Below are positions 32,571 through 41,331 of a stretch of 60,309 bases of DNA, one piece after another. A program made the position numbers and the translations under genes. This stretch comes from a virus. Numbering within the stretch: the stretch's first letter is position 1; each line of letters starts with the position of its first letter. The notes beneath the pieces are model-generated. The model had not been told where the DNA came from. It did not search any database and saw only the letters and a list, made by a program, of their open reading frames with translations. The DNA is taken from positions 1-60,309 of the IMG/VR virus record IMGVR_UViG_3300028800_000101; one strand, 5' to 3'.

Positions 32571-35207
32571 ATGGCAGACAAATTTAAAACCATACTGACC
32601 GTTCCAAACGAGGCTGCACCGCTATACCGATACTTCCGAGTCAAAAAGGATGACTTCGAAGATGACAGCACATTTCAAGTGCGCATGTCCAGCGAGTTCC
32701 CTGGTGAACAGCGCGCCGGCGAAGAAGAAGAGAAGCTTGGCATAGCAAAAGCAGGAGAAAAATATGTCGAGATTCTAAGCCATGACGACGGAGATGTGGA
32801 TTTGTCAAGATTCGTTGGCGAAAATCGAGCGCCTTTGCTTGATGAGCACAAGGATAATCGTCATTTGGGATATATCAAAACCGCTGCGCTCTCCACCGAC
32901 AAGGCCATTCGGGGTGTGGTAGTGTTCGACAAGGTTTCAAAATTGTCTAAAACACGTTGCGCTGAGGTACTCGCCGATTCTCGCGTCAATTTCAGTCTTG
33001 GATACGTCCATACCGGGTATCTTGGTCCACAAAATCTCGACAATGGAAAAGTCGGGCATCGATTCTCGTTTCGTGCTGTCGAGCTTTCAAATGTCGCATG
33101 TCCACTTGACCCAACAGCTCAGAAGGGCAGAAGCGGAAACAAGGATTGCCACTGCATCCGATGTGGCGATATTTATGACCGTACTAAACTGGACGATAAC
33201 TTCATGTGTCCCGATTGTTCCGCCGCAGAAGATCCTGATGAATCCGAACACCGAACAGACCCAGTCGAGCGGATGTTCAGAGCGAAGAGCAAGGACGGAA
33301 AAGAGACATCGGTTTCGCACTCTGAACTGCGCAGCGCGATTGAATCGGCGGCTTATTCTGACAAGCGCTTCAAAAGTAAGCGCGACAATGGCGACACTCA
33401 TGCAGACTTCCAGGTGCATGATGTCAAAGAGGTATCCAACGAAAAAGGCTCGCAACTTTATGCTTACATCGAAAGCCCAGCCTATAGCCGCGACTCGAAA
33501 TACTACGAAGTGCCGGTCGAATATGACGGCAAGACAGCAACGCTGGGTGAGCATCAGGAGGTCGAACCAACCCAAGAATGGGAGCCGGTTGACCGCGGGT
33601 TGGCAAAGTCAATTCGTTGGGTGAGAAAGACTACTTCTGTTGACTCCCAAAATTCATTGAATGCAGGAAGTACGCCAGACAAAATTTTGAACCAAAATAT
33701 TATGCCAAAGACTGCCGCCGAAATTGCCGCCGAAGCGCCCGAAGCCGCCGCGCAACTGCGTGCCGAAACCGAACGCACGACTCGCGCCGCAGTCGTCGCT
33801 GAGTACAACAGCCAGTCACAGAAGGTTGAGGAAGCGAACAAGGAGGTTCGCGCGCTGGCTGATGCCGCGATGAAGGATTACGGTCAGATGTGGAATGGCC
33901 CCAAGGGCGACGTGATTGTGGTTGGCGCGGAGATTCGGAAGCTCGAAGCTGAAATTTGCCGGCGCGACCATACGCATGACGCGGTGGAACGCCGCACAGA
34001 TTTCAAGCGGGCTCTGGACAAGCTGACGACCGGTGCCTATCAGGCAAAAGACCCGTCGCAAGCCGCGTTCCTGCCTGACCAGTTGGCTGGACGTTGCAGT
34101 CTTCGTTCGCTGTACAACCGGGCGGCCCGCGAGCAGGCGGCTGGCCGCTGCTACGATACGTTCATGCCCAAGGACGGCGCCGAATTCGAGGCTGACAAGG
34201 AAATGCGGAGTCAGGCTCAGAACTTCCCCGGCGGTTTCGGCCATGCAACGCAAGGTGTTTTGCTGCCGGTAAACATGCCATGCAAAGGGCCGCACCAGAT
34301 CGGTCGCAGCTTCGGCGGTCAGGCCGGACGCATGCAGCGCGATGCGCTGGCATCCGATTTCGCCACTGCCGGTGCCGGTATCGCCCCGGAGTACAAATTC
34401 CCGACCATCGAGTTGCTGTACAACTTCATGGCCTTGAGCAAGGCTGGTATCACGATGATTTCCGGTGTCATGGGTTCCCCGATTGTCATGCCGCGTATGA
34501 CGTCTGGCACAACTTCGCAAAGCGTTGCGGAAGGTGTTATTCTGGCTGAGTACGATCAGACTTTTGACCAGGTTAAATTCAACCCGCACCGGCTCGGTTC
34601 CAAGCAGATATGGTCCCGGTTGGCCATGTTGCAATTCGGCGAAGATTTCGAGGCGCTGATTATCAACGATCACATGCGCCAGAATGCGCTGCGATTCGAC
34701 TACCTATTGCTGAGTGGCCAGGGCGCCGGCGAGGAGCCGCTGGGCCTGATGAACCAGCCCGGCATCGGTGTGGTTACGTTCGCTGGGTCCGCCTCTGCGG
34801 CTTACAAGAATTGCGTGGCGCTGGAAACGGCGATCCGCAAGGCGAACATCGATGAAGAGCCTACGTTCATCACCACCTCGGTCGTTCGCGGAACTTTGCG
34901 CGTCACCCCGGCTACGCTGACCGGTTCGACGGTTGTCAGCGGTGCAACGAACTCGATCTGGTCCAATGACGAAATCATTGAACGCCCGGCGACCGACAGC
35001 CAACAGGTGCCGAATGACGCTCTGGTATGCTTGGTTGGCCGCCATGTGGTCGGGATGCAATGGGGTGGCTGGCAGACTGTCATCGACACGCTCACGCTGG
35101 CCGACGCTGACAAGATCAAGCTGTCGATGAACACTTATGTGGACGGAAACTTGCGGCATCCGCAGGCGGTGGCCCGTAGCGCGGACGCCCTGACGACCCT
35201 GAGCTAA
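32571..35207 (+). CDS. Fused prohead protease, zinc ribbon and HK97-type major capsid protein
   Basis: 878 residues. Residues 1-190 resemble HK97-type prohead protease (LLDEHKDNRHLGYIKTAALS with the catalytic His, then VNFSLGY with the Ser). A Cys cluster follows (Cys193, 195, 198, 213, 216) like a zinc ribbon. After a linker comes a scaffold-like helix (378-450) and the capsid fold (FGGQAGRMQRDALASDF, GVILAEYDQTFDQVKF, RFDYLLLSGQGAGEEPLGL). Met378 follows an A-rich stretch (33702) and may give a separate 501-residue capsid product. Protease-capsid fusions are known in phages; the ribbon between them is unusual. Confidence 0.75.
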   Translation: MADKFKTILTVPNEAAPLYRYFRVKKDDFEDDSTFQVRMSSEFPGEQRAGEEEEKLGIAKAGEKYVEILSHDDGDVDLSRFVGENRAPLLDEHKDNRHLGYIKTAALSTDKAIRGVVVFDKVSKLSKTRCAEVLADSRVNFSLGYVHTGYLGPQNLDNGKVGHRFSFRAVELSNVACPLDPTAQKGRSGNKDCHCIRCGDIYDRTKLDDNFMCPDCSAAEDPDESEHRTDPVERMFRAKSKDGKETSVSHSELRSAIESAAYSDKRFKSKRDNGDTHADFQVHDVKEVSNEKGSQLYAYIESPAYSRDSKYYEVPVEYDGKTATLGEHQEVEPTQEWEPVDRGLAKSIRWVRKTTSVDSQNSLNAGSTPDKILNQNIMPKTAAEIAAEAPEAAAQLRAETERTTRAAVVAEYNSQSQKVEEANKEVRALADAAMKDYGQMWNGPKGDVIVVGAEIRKLEAEICRRDHTHDAVERRTDFKRALDKLTTGAYQAKDPSQAAFLPDQLAGRCSLRSLYNRAAREQAAGRCYDTFMPKDGAEFEADKEMRSQAQNFPGGFGHATQGVLLPVNMPCKGPHQIGRSFGGQAGRMQRDALASDFATAGAGIAPEYKFPTIELLYNFMALSKAGITMISGVMGSPIVMPRMTSGTTSQSVAEGVILAEYDQTFDQVKFNPHRLGSKQIWSRLAMLQFGEDFEALIINDHMRQNALRFDYLLLSGQGAGEEPLGLMNQPGIGVVTFAGSASAAYKNCVALETAIRKANIDEEPTFITTSVVRGTLRVTPATLTGSTVVSGATNSIWSNDEIIERPATDSQQVPNDALVCLVGRHVVGMQWGGWQTVIDTLTLADADKIKLSMNTYVDGNLRHPQAVARSADALTTLS

Positions 35208-35244
35208 TCAACGGCAGCGACATTAACGACAATCAATCGAAAAT

Positions 35245-35895
35245 ATGAAATTCATCAAAAAACTTTCGGTGCTGGCAACTGCGATGGCTGCGATGGCAAC
35301 CGTGACTGTCCAGGCGCAGACGCTTGACGCATTCAATCAGTTGCGACCGCTGGTCATCACTGGCAACTCAACGATTGCCGTGAACGCGCTGTTCACTACG
35401 AATGGACCGTTCGACATGATCGGCTACGTTGGCCGCGGAGTGCTGCTGGCAAATGCTTACACTAATGCCGGCGGTACGATTGGCTTCCAGGTGTACACGT
35501 CGCCTGATACAACGAACTGGACCAGCATCAGCAACTACGCTGTTATCAACGCCAACACGTCCGTCATCTACACGAACCTTGGCGTGCTGTCCGCGGGTCA
35601 AATTTGGAGTTCGACAAACTTCAGCGTGACCGACAATTATCTGCTGCCGTACACGGCCACTACCCCATACGCTCCGCTGGCCGGATACAACACGCCCTAC
35701 GCGGCTCCCAATCAATTCACGAATGCCGCCGGCAATGTGAACGTGCCGAGCAATTCGCAATGGGTTGAATGGAGCGTGAACTGGACTGATCAGCAAAGAT
35801 ACATGCGCTTCGTGTGGGCGGCGACCGGCGGCGCCACGAATGGAAATACGGTGGTTGATGCGCTCTGGATAGGGCCACGCATCTACGCTCCTTAA
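35245..35895 (+). CDS. Signal-peptide protein in the head module, decoration candidate
   Basis: 216 residues. A clear Sec signal (MKFIKKLSVLATAMAAMATVTVQAQ) precedes a beta-rich domain (GTIGFQVYTSPDTTNWTSIS, QWVEWSVNWTDQQRYMRFVW). It sits between capsid and portal, where decoration proteins are coded. A capsid decoration protein made with a signal peptide has no clear precedent I can name. It may be cleaved, retained, or secreted. Leader ends aatcgaaaat. Confidence 0.55.
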   Translation: MKFIKKLSVLATAMAAMATVTVQAQTLDAFNQLRPLVITGNSTIAVNALFTTNGPFDMIGYVGRGVLLANAYTNAGGTIGFQVYTSPDTTNWTSISNYAVINANTSVIYTNLGVLSAGQIWSSTNFSVTDNYLLPYTATTPYAPLAGYNTPYAAPNQFTNAAGNVNVPSNSQWVEWSVNWTDQQRYMRFVWAATGGATNGNTVVDALWIGPRIYAP

Positions 35896-35941
35896 CCGAA
35901 TGATCTGAACGCAAATCGAAACAATAAAAGACCAATAAAAT

Positions 35942-36355
35942 ATGAAATTTGTAGCCGCAAACGACTTTTACAATCAGCCGGCGTTCGGTATCACCTTCAC
36001 CGACGAAGATAAAAAGGGGGAGTTTTTCCGTCACGAGAAGCACGTCCACAAAGGTTTTCGATTCGCCATCGGTGCGCCCGAAACTCCTTATGACCAGTTG
36101 CAGCCGCAACAGAAGGAACTGGCCGGGCTTTGCATCAAGCACAAGCTGGCCGTCATCGATGACGAAGCCAATGACAAGCTCGGCATCATCAGCAAGATAG
36201 ACAAGGAAGCTGCCGCGGAGTTGAAGGTGCGCAAGGCTGATGTGGCTGCGGCCAAGGCTGCGGCGTCCGTGAATCTGCCGAACGTGCTGGCAAAGCTTGC
36301 TCAAGTTCTGGATCAGAACGCGCAGCTTATCGCGCAGGTCGCCAGCCGCAAGTAA
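35942..36355 (+). CDS. Hypothetical head-module protein
   Basis: 137 residues. A small beta domain (DFYNQPAFGITFTDEDKKGE) is followed by a helical, Ala/Lys-rich coiled end (VRKADVAAAKAAASVNLPNV). It is followed by a terminator, so the capsid genes form one unit. No family was recognised. Confidence 0.5.
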   Translation: MKFVAANDFYNQPAFGITFTDEDKKGEFFRHEKHVHKGFRFAIGAPETPYDQLQPQQKELAGLCIKHKLAVIDDEANDKLGIISKIDKEAAAELKVRKADVAAAKAAASVNLPNVLAKLAQVLDQNAQLIAQVASRK

Positions 36356-36381
36356 GGCTGACAACTTGATATTGTCTTGTG

Positions 36382-36411
36382 CGCCCGCCGGCGATGCTGG
36401 CGGGCGTTTTT
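36382..36411 (+). terminator. Intrinsic terminator after the capsid unit
   Basis: 8-bp perfect stem (CGCCCGCC 36382-36389 with GGCGGGCG 36399-36406) followed directly by TTTTT. Confidence 0.85.
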
Positions 36412-36427
36412 AGTTGAAAGCGAAACT

Positions 36428-37024
36428 ATGAATCCTCTGGAAATACAATGGCGAGAACCTGAACGATTCACGGCGGGTGACACGCTGTCATTCAACCGCA
36501 AGCTGCCGCGGTTTCTGCCAAGTGCCGGATGGTCGATTCAACTCACGGTATCGAAGGCACTGCCGCAGGGCGGCGCGCAACGAGTGGCCCAGGTTGTATC
36601 GGCGCCGGATCCAACGAATGCATTTCATTGTTTCGCAGTGGCTCAATTCTTGGCAGGCCAATCGACTGGCCAGTATATTCTGAGCGAGGAGGTCGTAAAC
36701 GGAGCAAATGCCGAACAACATCAGATCTATTTCAATGACAACTTCATCATCGGTCCAAGCCTTGGAAGTGGTGCGGCGGGACAGGTCAAGAATCATTACG
36801 AGATATTGCTTGAAAAGGCGCTGGCAAAGCTGACCGAATTGGAAGATATAGCACTGCAAGAAACAGACCAGCAACGGACCCGGTTCCTGATTGAGCAACG
36901 GACGGCCCTGCTTGAACGGATCAAGTTCTATGAGGCGAAGGTTAAAAATCTCCGCGATATTGCCCGGGCGGCCAACGGTCAAGCACCTGGAAACTTTGAA
37001 GAGTCGGTATTCAACATCGGTTAA
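36428..37024 (+). CDS. Hypothetical protein before portal
   Basis: 198 residues. The first 110 are beta-rich (WSIQLTVSKALPQGGAQRVA). The end is a long coiled coil (RFLIEQRTALLERIKFYEAK). It occupies the place of a head-tail joining or portal-accessory gene, but is too long for a gpW-type protein. The start is 17 bp after the terminator. Confidence 0.5.
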   Translation: MNPLEIQWREPERFTAGDTLSFNRKLPRFLPSAGWSIQLTVSKALPQGGAQRVAQVVSAPDPTNAFHCFAVAQFLAGQSTGQYILSEEVVNGANAEQHQIYFNDNFIIGPSLGSGAAGQVKNHYEILLEKALAKLTELEDIALQETDQQRTRFLIEQRTALLERIKFYEAKVKNLRDIARAANGQAPGNFEESVFNIG

Positions 37025-37027
37025 ACT

Positions 37028-38965
37028 GTGAAACTCTCTCTATTCTCAATCGACACGGCCGCAAAGCCTGACTCAACGATGGTACGCACTGGCTCCGACA
37101 TCCGGGCGCCATATCCGCCAGAAGCGATGAAGGTAACAGCGGATGACGTGCGCGGCTATCAGGAGATGCGGAGTATGGTGCAGCGCATGAACCGAGCCAT
37201 GGACGCGGCGACCGTGGACAACTTCACGCAGGACTTGCGAGGATCGTATGGGGACGCCAACACGGAGCTATACCCGTACAATTACACGGTCAGGGCCCGC
37301 GCTCGCACACTTGCTAAAAACACGTCTCACGGAAAAGGGACGATGCGGGTATATGCTGATAATGTCGTCGGTGACGATCCGTTCGAATTGGAAATGAAGA
37401 TCATCAAACGGACGACGGATGGTAAACCGGTGAAAGATGACAACGGCGAGCCAACGGAGGATAAAGAGCTTTCAGAAGCAATTTGCGAAGCTTGGGGGAT
37501 ATTCCGGTGGCAGGAGAATTTTACAGTTCGCAAGAACATGGACTTCATGGAAGCCCTGAGAGTGGCGGAAATGGCGCGTAAACGGGACGGCATGGTGATT
37601 TGCCGCATGTATCCAAATTACAAGTTCAACGATTTCGGATTCGCTGTGGATTTTCTTGAGCGCGATCATTTGCAAGAACAGTGGAGCGGATTCTCTCCTA
37701 GCGATGGACTGTTCGGCGCCGACAATCCAATCGTGGGCAGCATCGAGCAGCATCCTGAGTTCAAATTCGCGCTGGCCTACTGGCTACTGCGCCGGCATCC
37801 AGGTAATGCCTACGCCATTGCGGCAAGTCCGTTCGACCAGCGCAACTTCAGGGAGCAGGTTCCGGCAGATCAGGTGATACTGATGGACAATCCCCGCACA
37901 CGGCCAGAACAGGACACGGGCGACACTGAGTTCGATGCGGCGTTGCTGGCGCTGTGGCGGATTCACCAGTACGAAAAGAGCCTGACGCTGACATCGATCT
38001 TGTGCGCCAGCCGCCCGTGGTGGATTGAAGAGGACAAACCGACCGGTCTGGAAATGCCGGGTTATGCGGCGCAACTGTTGCAGAATTATCAGTTGAACTC
38101 GCTGGACACCGGAATACAGCCATCGATGCCCGGAAGCGATCCTGCAGCCTCACAGAACAATGACGACCCGAAACGGCAGATGATAAAGCCGACCAGCCGT
38201 GAGCAGATACCGGCAGGCAAACATTTGAAATGGGCGGATGCTAAATTCCCAGTGGAGGCGGCCAGCACGTTTCGCAAGGATAACGAGCGCGATCTTGCGA
38301 CCGGCACGCATGGATCGTATGCGCAGATGAGCGGCGATTATCAGAACCTTGGATTTGTTGCCGGCCTGATGAGCCAGATACCTTTCCAGCGGAATGTCAG
38401 GGTAAATCAGAAAACTTTGGTAGAAGACTTGCGCCCGCTCTTCCGCGCATGGCTTAAATCAACGATCCTCAAAGGTTATTTTGACAAGAAAGGAATTCTT
38501 GTAAGTATTTCACGTTTGGAAGAATTTGTTGCCAGCGCGTTCTTCAAAGGACAGCAAGCTGAATTTGTTAATCCGCTGTTGCAGATGCAGACTTTGATCC
38601 TCGGCAATGAGGCTGGTCATTTGACAGATCAGCAAGTTCAAGATGCGCTCCCGAACGGCATCACAACGGACAAGCTGTATGCGATCAAGAAGTCCGAACA
38701 GGAACGGAAGCTTGCGCTCGGCCTCATGGCGCCGTCCGCCGTGGCGGCCATGCCTAGCCTCGCGCACGAGGGCACGGCGGCGCCAGGATCAGAGCGCCCC
38801 ACGGAGCCAGCGACACCGGCAACCGAGCCGGGCGGAGCGGCGGATGCGCCGCCGAAGAGCAAGCCGCAGCGTCCGGGCGTGAACAGGTCGCATACCCCAC
38901 GGATAGCGGGCACGATTGACGACACGACGCGGATGCTGTTGCAGATGAGCGAGAACGGACACTAA
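37028..38965 (+). CDS. Portal protein, lambda type
   Basis: 645 residues from a GTG 3 bp after the previous stop. Typical lambda-portal segments are RARARTLAKNTSHGKGTMRV near residue 90, the later VDFLERDHLQEQ, and the clip/stem part around YEKSLTLTSILCASRPWW. The C-terminal 80 residues are Pro/Ala-rich. It forms the dodecameric ring for DNA entry and tail joining. It overlaps the next gene by one base. The portal is coded after the capsid, not before it as in most siphoviruses. Confidence 0.85.
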   Translation: MKLSLFSIDTAAKPDSTMVRTGSDIRAPYPPEAMKVTADDVRGYQEMRSMVQRMNRAMDAATVDNFTQDLRGSYGDANTELYPYNYTVRARARTLAKNTSHGKGTMRVYADNVVGDDPFELEMKIIKRTTDGKPVKDDNGEPTEDKELSEAICEAWGIFRWQENFTVRKNMDFMEALRVAEMARKRDGMVICRMYPNYKFNDFGFAVDFLERDHLQEQWSGFSPSDGLFGADNPIVGSIEQHPEFKFALAYWLLRRHPGNAYAIAASPFDQRNFREQVPADQVILMDNPRTRPEQDTGDTEFDAALLALWRIHQYEKSLTLTSILCASRPWWIEEDKPTGLEMPGYAAQLLQNYQLNSLDTGIQPSMPGSDPAASQNNDDPKRQMIKPTSREQIPAGKHLKWADAKFPVEAASTFRKDNERDLATGTHGSYAQMSGDYQNLGFVAGLMSQIPFQRNVRVNQKTLVEDLRPLFRAWLKSTILKGYFDKKGILVSISRLEEFVASAFFKGQQAEFVNPLLQMQTLILGNEAGHLTDQQVQDALPNGITTDKLYAIKKSEQERKLALGLMAPSAVAAMPSLAHEGTAAPGSERPTEPATPATEPGGAADAPPKSKPQRPGVNRSHTPRIAGTIDDTTRMLLQMSENGH

Positions 38966-39372
38966 TGAAATCGCCATACGAAGTTCATGCGTATCTTGCG
39001 GCGCAGGCGCAGGCGTTTCTTGGCGGCCAGCCCGGCAACGGCAACCGGACGCTCGGTGCGACACTGACGCTGTTCGGCATCATCGTTCCATGCACGCACA
39101 GTGAGGTCAGGCGCAACTGGATTCTGGATGATGGCAAGTCGATCAAGACTTTCGTGGAATATTGCGAGTTCATTGCCTCGGACCTGCCAGCGGCCGTGCC
39201 GGCAACGAATCCCCCACAACCGATGGCGCAGGCGCTTGAGAAGGGTGTGTTTTGCCAGTTGAAGCTAAACCCGACTCTGCCGACGTTGCCGATGCGGCTC
39301 TGGATCGGAGGCTTGCAACCGGGCGGGCTGCTGTACCGGTTCATGCTGGTCGGTGCGGACTATGCTGGTTGA
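38965..39372 (+). CDS. Head-tail junction candidate
   Basis: 135 residues, directly after portal and last gene before the opposing island. It contains NRTLGATLTLFGIIVPCTHSE and ends with a beta-rich part (LPMRLWIGGLQPGGLLYRFM). A connector or stopper role is inferred from place only. It converges with the glycine-repeat gene 8 bp away. Confidence 0.45.
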   Translation: MKSPYEVHAYLAAQAQAFLGGQPGNGNRTLGATLTLFGIIVPCTHSEVRRNWILDDGKSIKTFVEYCEFIASDLPAAVPATNPPQPMAQALEKGVFCQLKLNPTLPTLPMRLWIGGLQPGGLLYRFMLVGADYAG

Positions 39373-39380
39373 TAGTAAAA

Positions 39381-39629
39381 TCATATTTTTAGTTCTTTCG
39401 ATGTGCCATCGCCATTGCCTCCGCCAAAGACCCCGCCATTGCCATTGCCATAGCCAGAGCCAAATCCATCGGCATTACACCAGCCATCTCCAAAGCCCCC
39501 GCCATTGCTACCGCCAAATCCAGAGCCAAATCCAAATCCATCGCCACCGCCCATACCATAGCCTATGATGTGCGGCGGCCCACCGGAGAAGATGGCTAGC
39601 GCTTCAAGCTCGGCAGTGAATGGAGACAT
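39381..39629 (-). CDS. Glycine-repeat mini-protein, copy 1
   Basis: 82 residues in three parts. The conserved head is MSPFTAELEALAIFSGGPPH. The middle is a Gly-X repeat with X mainly Phe, Asp, Ser and Asn. The conserved end is GTSKELKI. Two paralogues (40894, 42495) share head and end but differ in repeat. It starts 6 bp after the ligase stop. Its own stop lies in ATGA with a short frame on the minus strand (MILLSTSIV...) that overlaps the opposing head gene and may be a relic. No family was recognised. Confidence 0.6.
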   Translation of the reverse strand: MSPFTAELEALAIFSGGPPHIIGYGMGGGDGFGFGSGFGGSNGGGFGDGWCNADGFGSGYGNGNGGVFGGGNGDGTSKELKI

Positions 39630-39635
39630 ATACGA

Positions 39636-40277
39636 TCAGTAAGTAACCAGCCACTCGCGGCACGGCACGGCTTGCCGCAGCTTCCCCGACTCGAAAGCGT
39701 TCAGCGCCTCGCAACGCACGATACTCCCCACGCGCACCATGTCGCACTTGCCGCCGCGCAGTGGCAGCCGCCCGAGGTCCTGCCCGGTCACGGCGTCCAC
39801 GATCCCCACGGACTGCCCGGGGCCGATGCTGGTGACTCGGCACAGGTAGATTGATGCGCGCTTGCACGCTTCCATCGGATCGAAGTAGGTGGCGGTGGCC
39901 AGCTTGCGCACCACACCTTCGCCTCCGCGGGCCAGTACCGCATTGAGCAGCGCGCCGCCGTGCGCGGATGATTCAGCAACGGGTAATCCGGCGAGTCTTG
40001 CCACCTCTTTGCATAGGTCCCACCGAAGGCTGGCGGAAAGACATCGAACATCCGGCTCGGTAGCATACGCATAAATTAGGCAATCCCAAGCGATGAACCT
40101 GCCATTTGGCATCCGTTCGCCAGCCAGAATTCCCCCCGAAACAGCCATAATCTCGAAGCGACCGTCCAGCTTCTCCTGGTAGAGTGCGCCATCGGTTTTC
40201 CACGTCATCCCGGTTTCAAGCGGAACAATTATCTTCGTTGGATGCGTGTCCCATGAGGTAAAGCCTGATATGCTCAT
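39636..40277 (-). CDS. Compact ATP-dependent DNA ligase-like nucleotidyltransferase
   Basis: 213 residues. EKLDGRFE has the KxDG adenylation site (Lys36-Gly39), AWDCLIYA fits motif III and GEGVVRK (119-125) motif IV. The last 65 residues read as a small OB-like beta domain. That is near the lower limit for such enzymes; accessory DNA-binding domains are absent. It may seal nicks during phage replication. The ATG at 40277 overlaps the previous stop (ATGA). Genuine ligation activity is likely, but an RNA ligase is not excluded. Confidence 0.65.
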   Translation of the reverse strand: MSISGFTSWDTHPTKIIVPLETGMTWKTDGALYQEKLDGRFEIMAVSGGILAGERMPNGRFIAWDCLIYAYATEPDVRCLSASLRWDLCKEVARLAGLPVAESSAHGGALLNAVLARGGEGVVRKLATATYFDPMEACKRASIYLCRVTSIGPGQSVGIVDAVTGQDLGRLPLRGGKCDMVRVGSIVRCEALNAFESGKLRQAVPCREWLVTY

Positions 40278-40510
40278 TTGGTCACCTCGACTTTTAATTC
40301 GTGTCCATTCGACGTGTTCAAATAAACATATCCAGTAGACATAATTAACACACTCTTGCAATGAACTGTGCAGACTCGAACCCCAGAACGGGGATACAAT
40401 GGAAACCGCTTATCGTACAGATGCGCGGTGAATGCTGCATTCAGTGGAGTGACGTTTGGAACAATATAAATTGATTCCAGCTTTATCCGTTTAGGATTAA
40501 ATATACTCAT
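40274..40510 (-). CDS. Hypothetical protein, 78 residues
   Basis: It starts after a double AACAACGAA leader and is coupled to the ligase by 4 bp. Beta-rich with a Cys pair (RVCTVHCKSVLIMSTGYVYL). No family was recognised. Confidence 0.5.
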   Translation of the reverse strand: MSIFNPKRIKLESIYIVPNVTPLNAAFTAHLYDKRFPLYPRSGVRVCTVHCKSVLIMSTGYVYLNTSNGHELKVEVTK

Positions 40511-40514
40511 AATA

Positions 40515-40531
40515 TTCGTTGTTTCGTTGTT
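40515..40531 (-). promoter_or_regulatory. Double AACAACGAA leader motif of 40510
   Basis: Two overlapping exact copies on the minus strand (40515-40523 and 40523-40531), the nearer ending 4 nt before the start codon. Confidence 0.6.
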
Positions 40532-40576
40532 TAAGTGCGTTGCTACTATAATCGCGTGGCGTTCGCAGTGCAAGCA

Positions 40577-40897
40577 TTATTGCGGGCCTGGCATGACAAG
40601 GTTATCTTCGCCATCTCGAATATCCCCACGCTCGTCGATATACGTTTCTGGCAACTGTGCGCCGAGACGCCGCAGATCGGCCAGCGCGTAGTCGCGGCGG
40701 ATCAGGGTCGGCGGCGTGGTGGCCGGGTCGAACGCGGTGTAGCGCCGCCGCTTGACCCCGTTAACGACCGGCTCAAAATCCCCCGGGTTGCCGTCGATCT
40801 CGCGGGCGATCAGGGTCGGCGTCAGATGCTTGGCGGTACTGGACCAGTCTCCGGTCGGGCCAGAGTTCGCATATTCGAGAGCAAATAGTAGAATCAT
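40577..40897 (-). CDS. Hypothetical protein coupled to glycine-repeat copy 2
   Basis: 106 residues. The ATG overlaps the stop of glycine-repeat copy 2 (ATGA). It contains a basic/aromatic stretch (VKRRRYTAFDPATTPPTLIR) and an acidic end. No family was recognised. Its first residues (MILL) and first bases resemble the short frame after copy 1, so the two junctions appear related. Confidence 0.5.
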   Translation of the reverse strand: MILLFALEYANSGPTGDWSSTAKHLTPTLIAREIDGNPGDFEPVVNGVKRRRYTAFDPATTPPTLIRRDYALADLRRLGAQLPETYIDERGDIRDGEDNLVMPGPQ

Positions 40898-41064
40898 ATT
40901 TTTAGTTCTTTCGAGGTTCCATCGCCATCGCCATCGCCATAGCCACCGCCATCGCCATAGCCATAGCCATAGCCATAGCCATAGCCATCGCCATAGCCGA
41001 TGATGTGTGGCGGTCCACCGGAGAAATGGGCTAGCGCGGCCAGTTCGTCGCTAAAAGGTGACAT
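40894..41064 (-). CDS. Glycine-repeat mini-protein, copy 2
   Basis: 56 residues. Head MSPFSDELAALAHFSGGPPH, then a repeat of Gly-Tyr and Gly-Asp (five GY in a row, coded by the hexamer GGCTAT) and end GTSKELKI. It is the shortest copy. Its start lies inside the end of the 41031 gene (34-bp overlap), and its stop overlaps the next start. The near-perfect hexamer run suggests length can change by slipped-strand replication. Confidence 0.6.
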   Translation of the reverse strand: MSPFSDELAALAHFSGGPPHIIGYGDGYGYGYGYGYGDGGGYGDGDGDGTSKELKI

Positions 41065-41303
41065 AGACGATCTTTCGGGACCAGGATCTCGCCGCATTCG
41101 TCAGTGACAGTTTTTGAGGTTTTGCCGGTGCGCAACTCCCCAAGTCCTTTGCTAGTCCCCCACACGCGGATGTTCACCGCATGCGAGATGAGGTAGAAAT
41201 CCCCATCGTAGGTTACGTCTCCGTGGAAAACGAATCCGTTGTCAACGACGGCAATGAATTCGCCCATTACCACCAGCGTTTTTGCGTTCAGTTGGAATTG
41301 CAT
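41031..41303 (-). CDS. Small beta-barrel phage protein, DUF6948-like
   Basis: 90 residues. The core VVDNGFVFHGDVTYDGDFYL, then VNIRVWGTSKGLGELRTGKT and TVTDECGEILVP, matches the order (WGTxxGLGEL, then a TSxTVxD turn) of a small phage family I know as DUF6948. Function unknown. It has an A-rich leader (aacaaacaacaaat). The end overlaps glycine-repeat copy 2 by 34 bp. Confidence 0.55.
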   Translation of the reverse strand: MQFQLNAKTLVVMGEFIAVVDNGFVFHGDVTYDGDFYLISHAVNIRVWGTSKGLGELRTGKTSKTVTDECGEILVPKDRLCHLLATNWPR

Positions 41304-41331
41304 ATTTGTTGTTTGTTTGTTGTTTTCAGAA

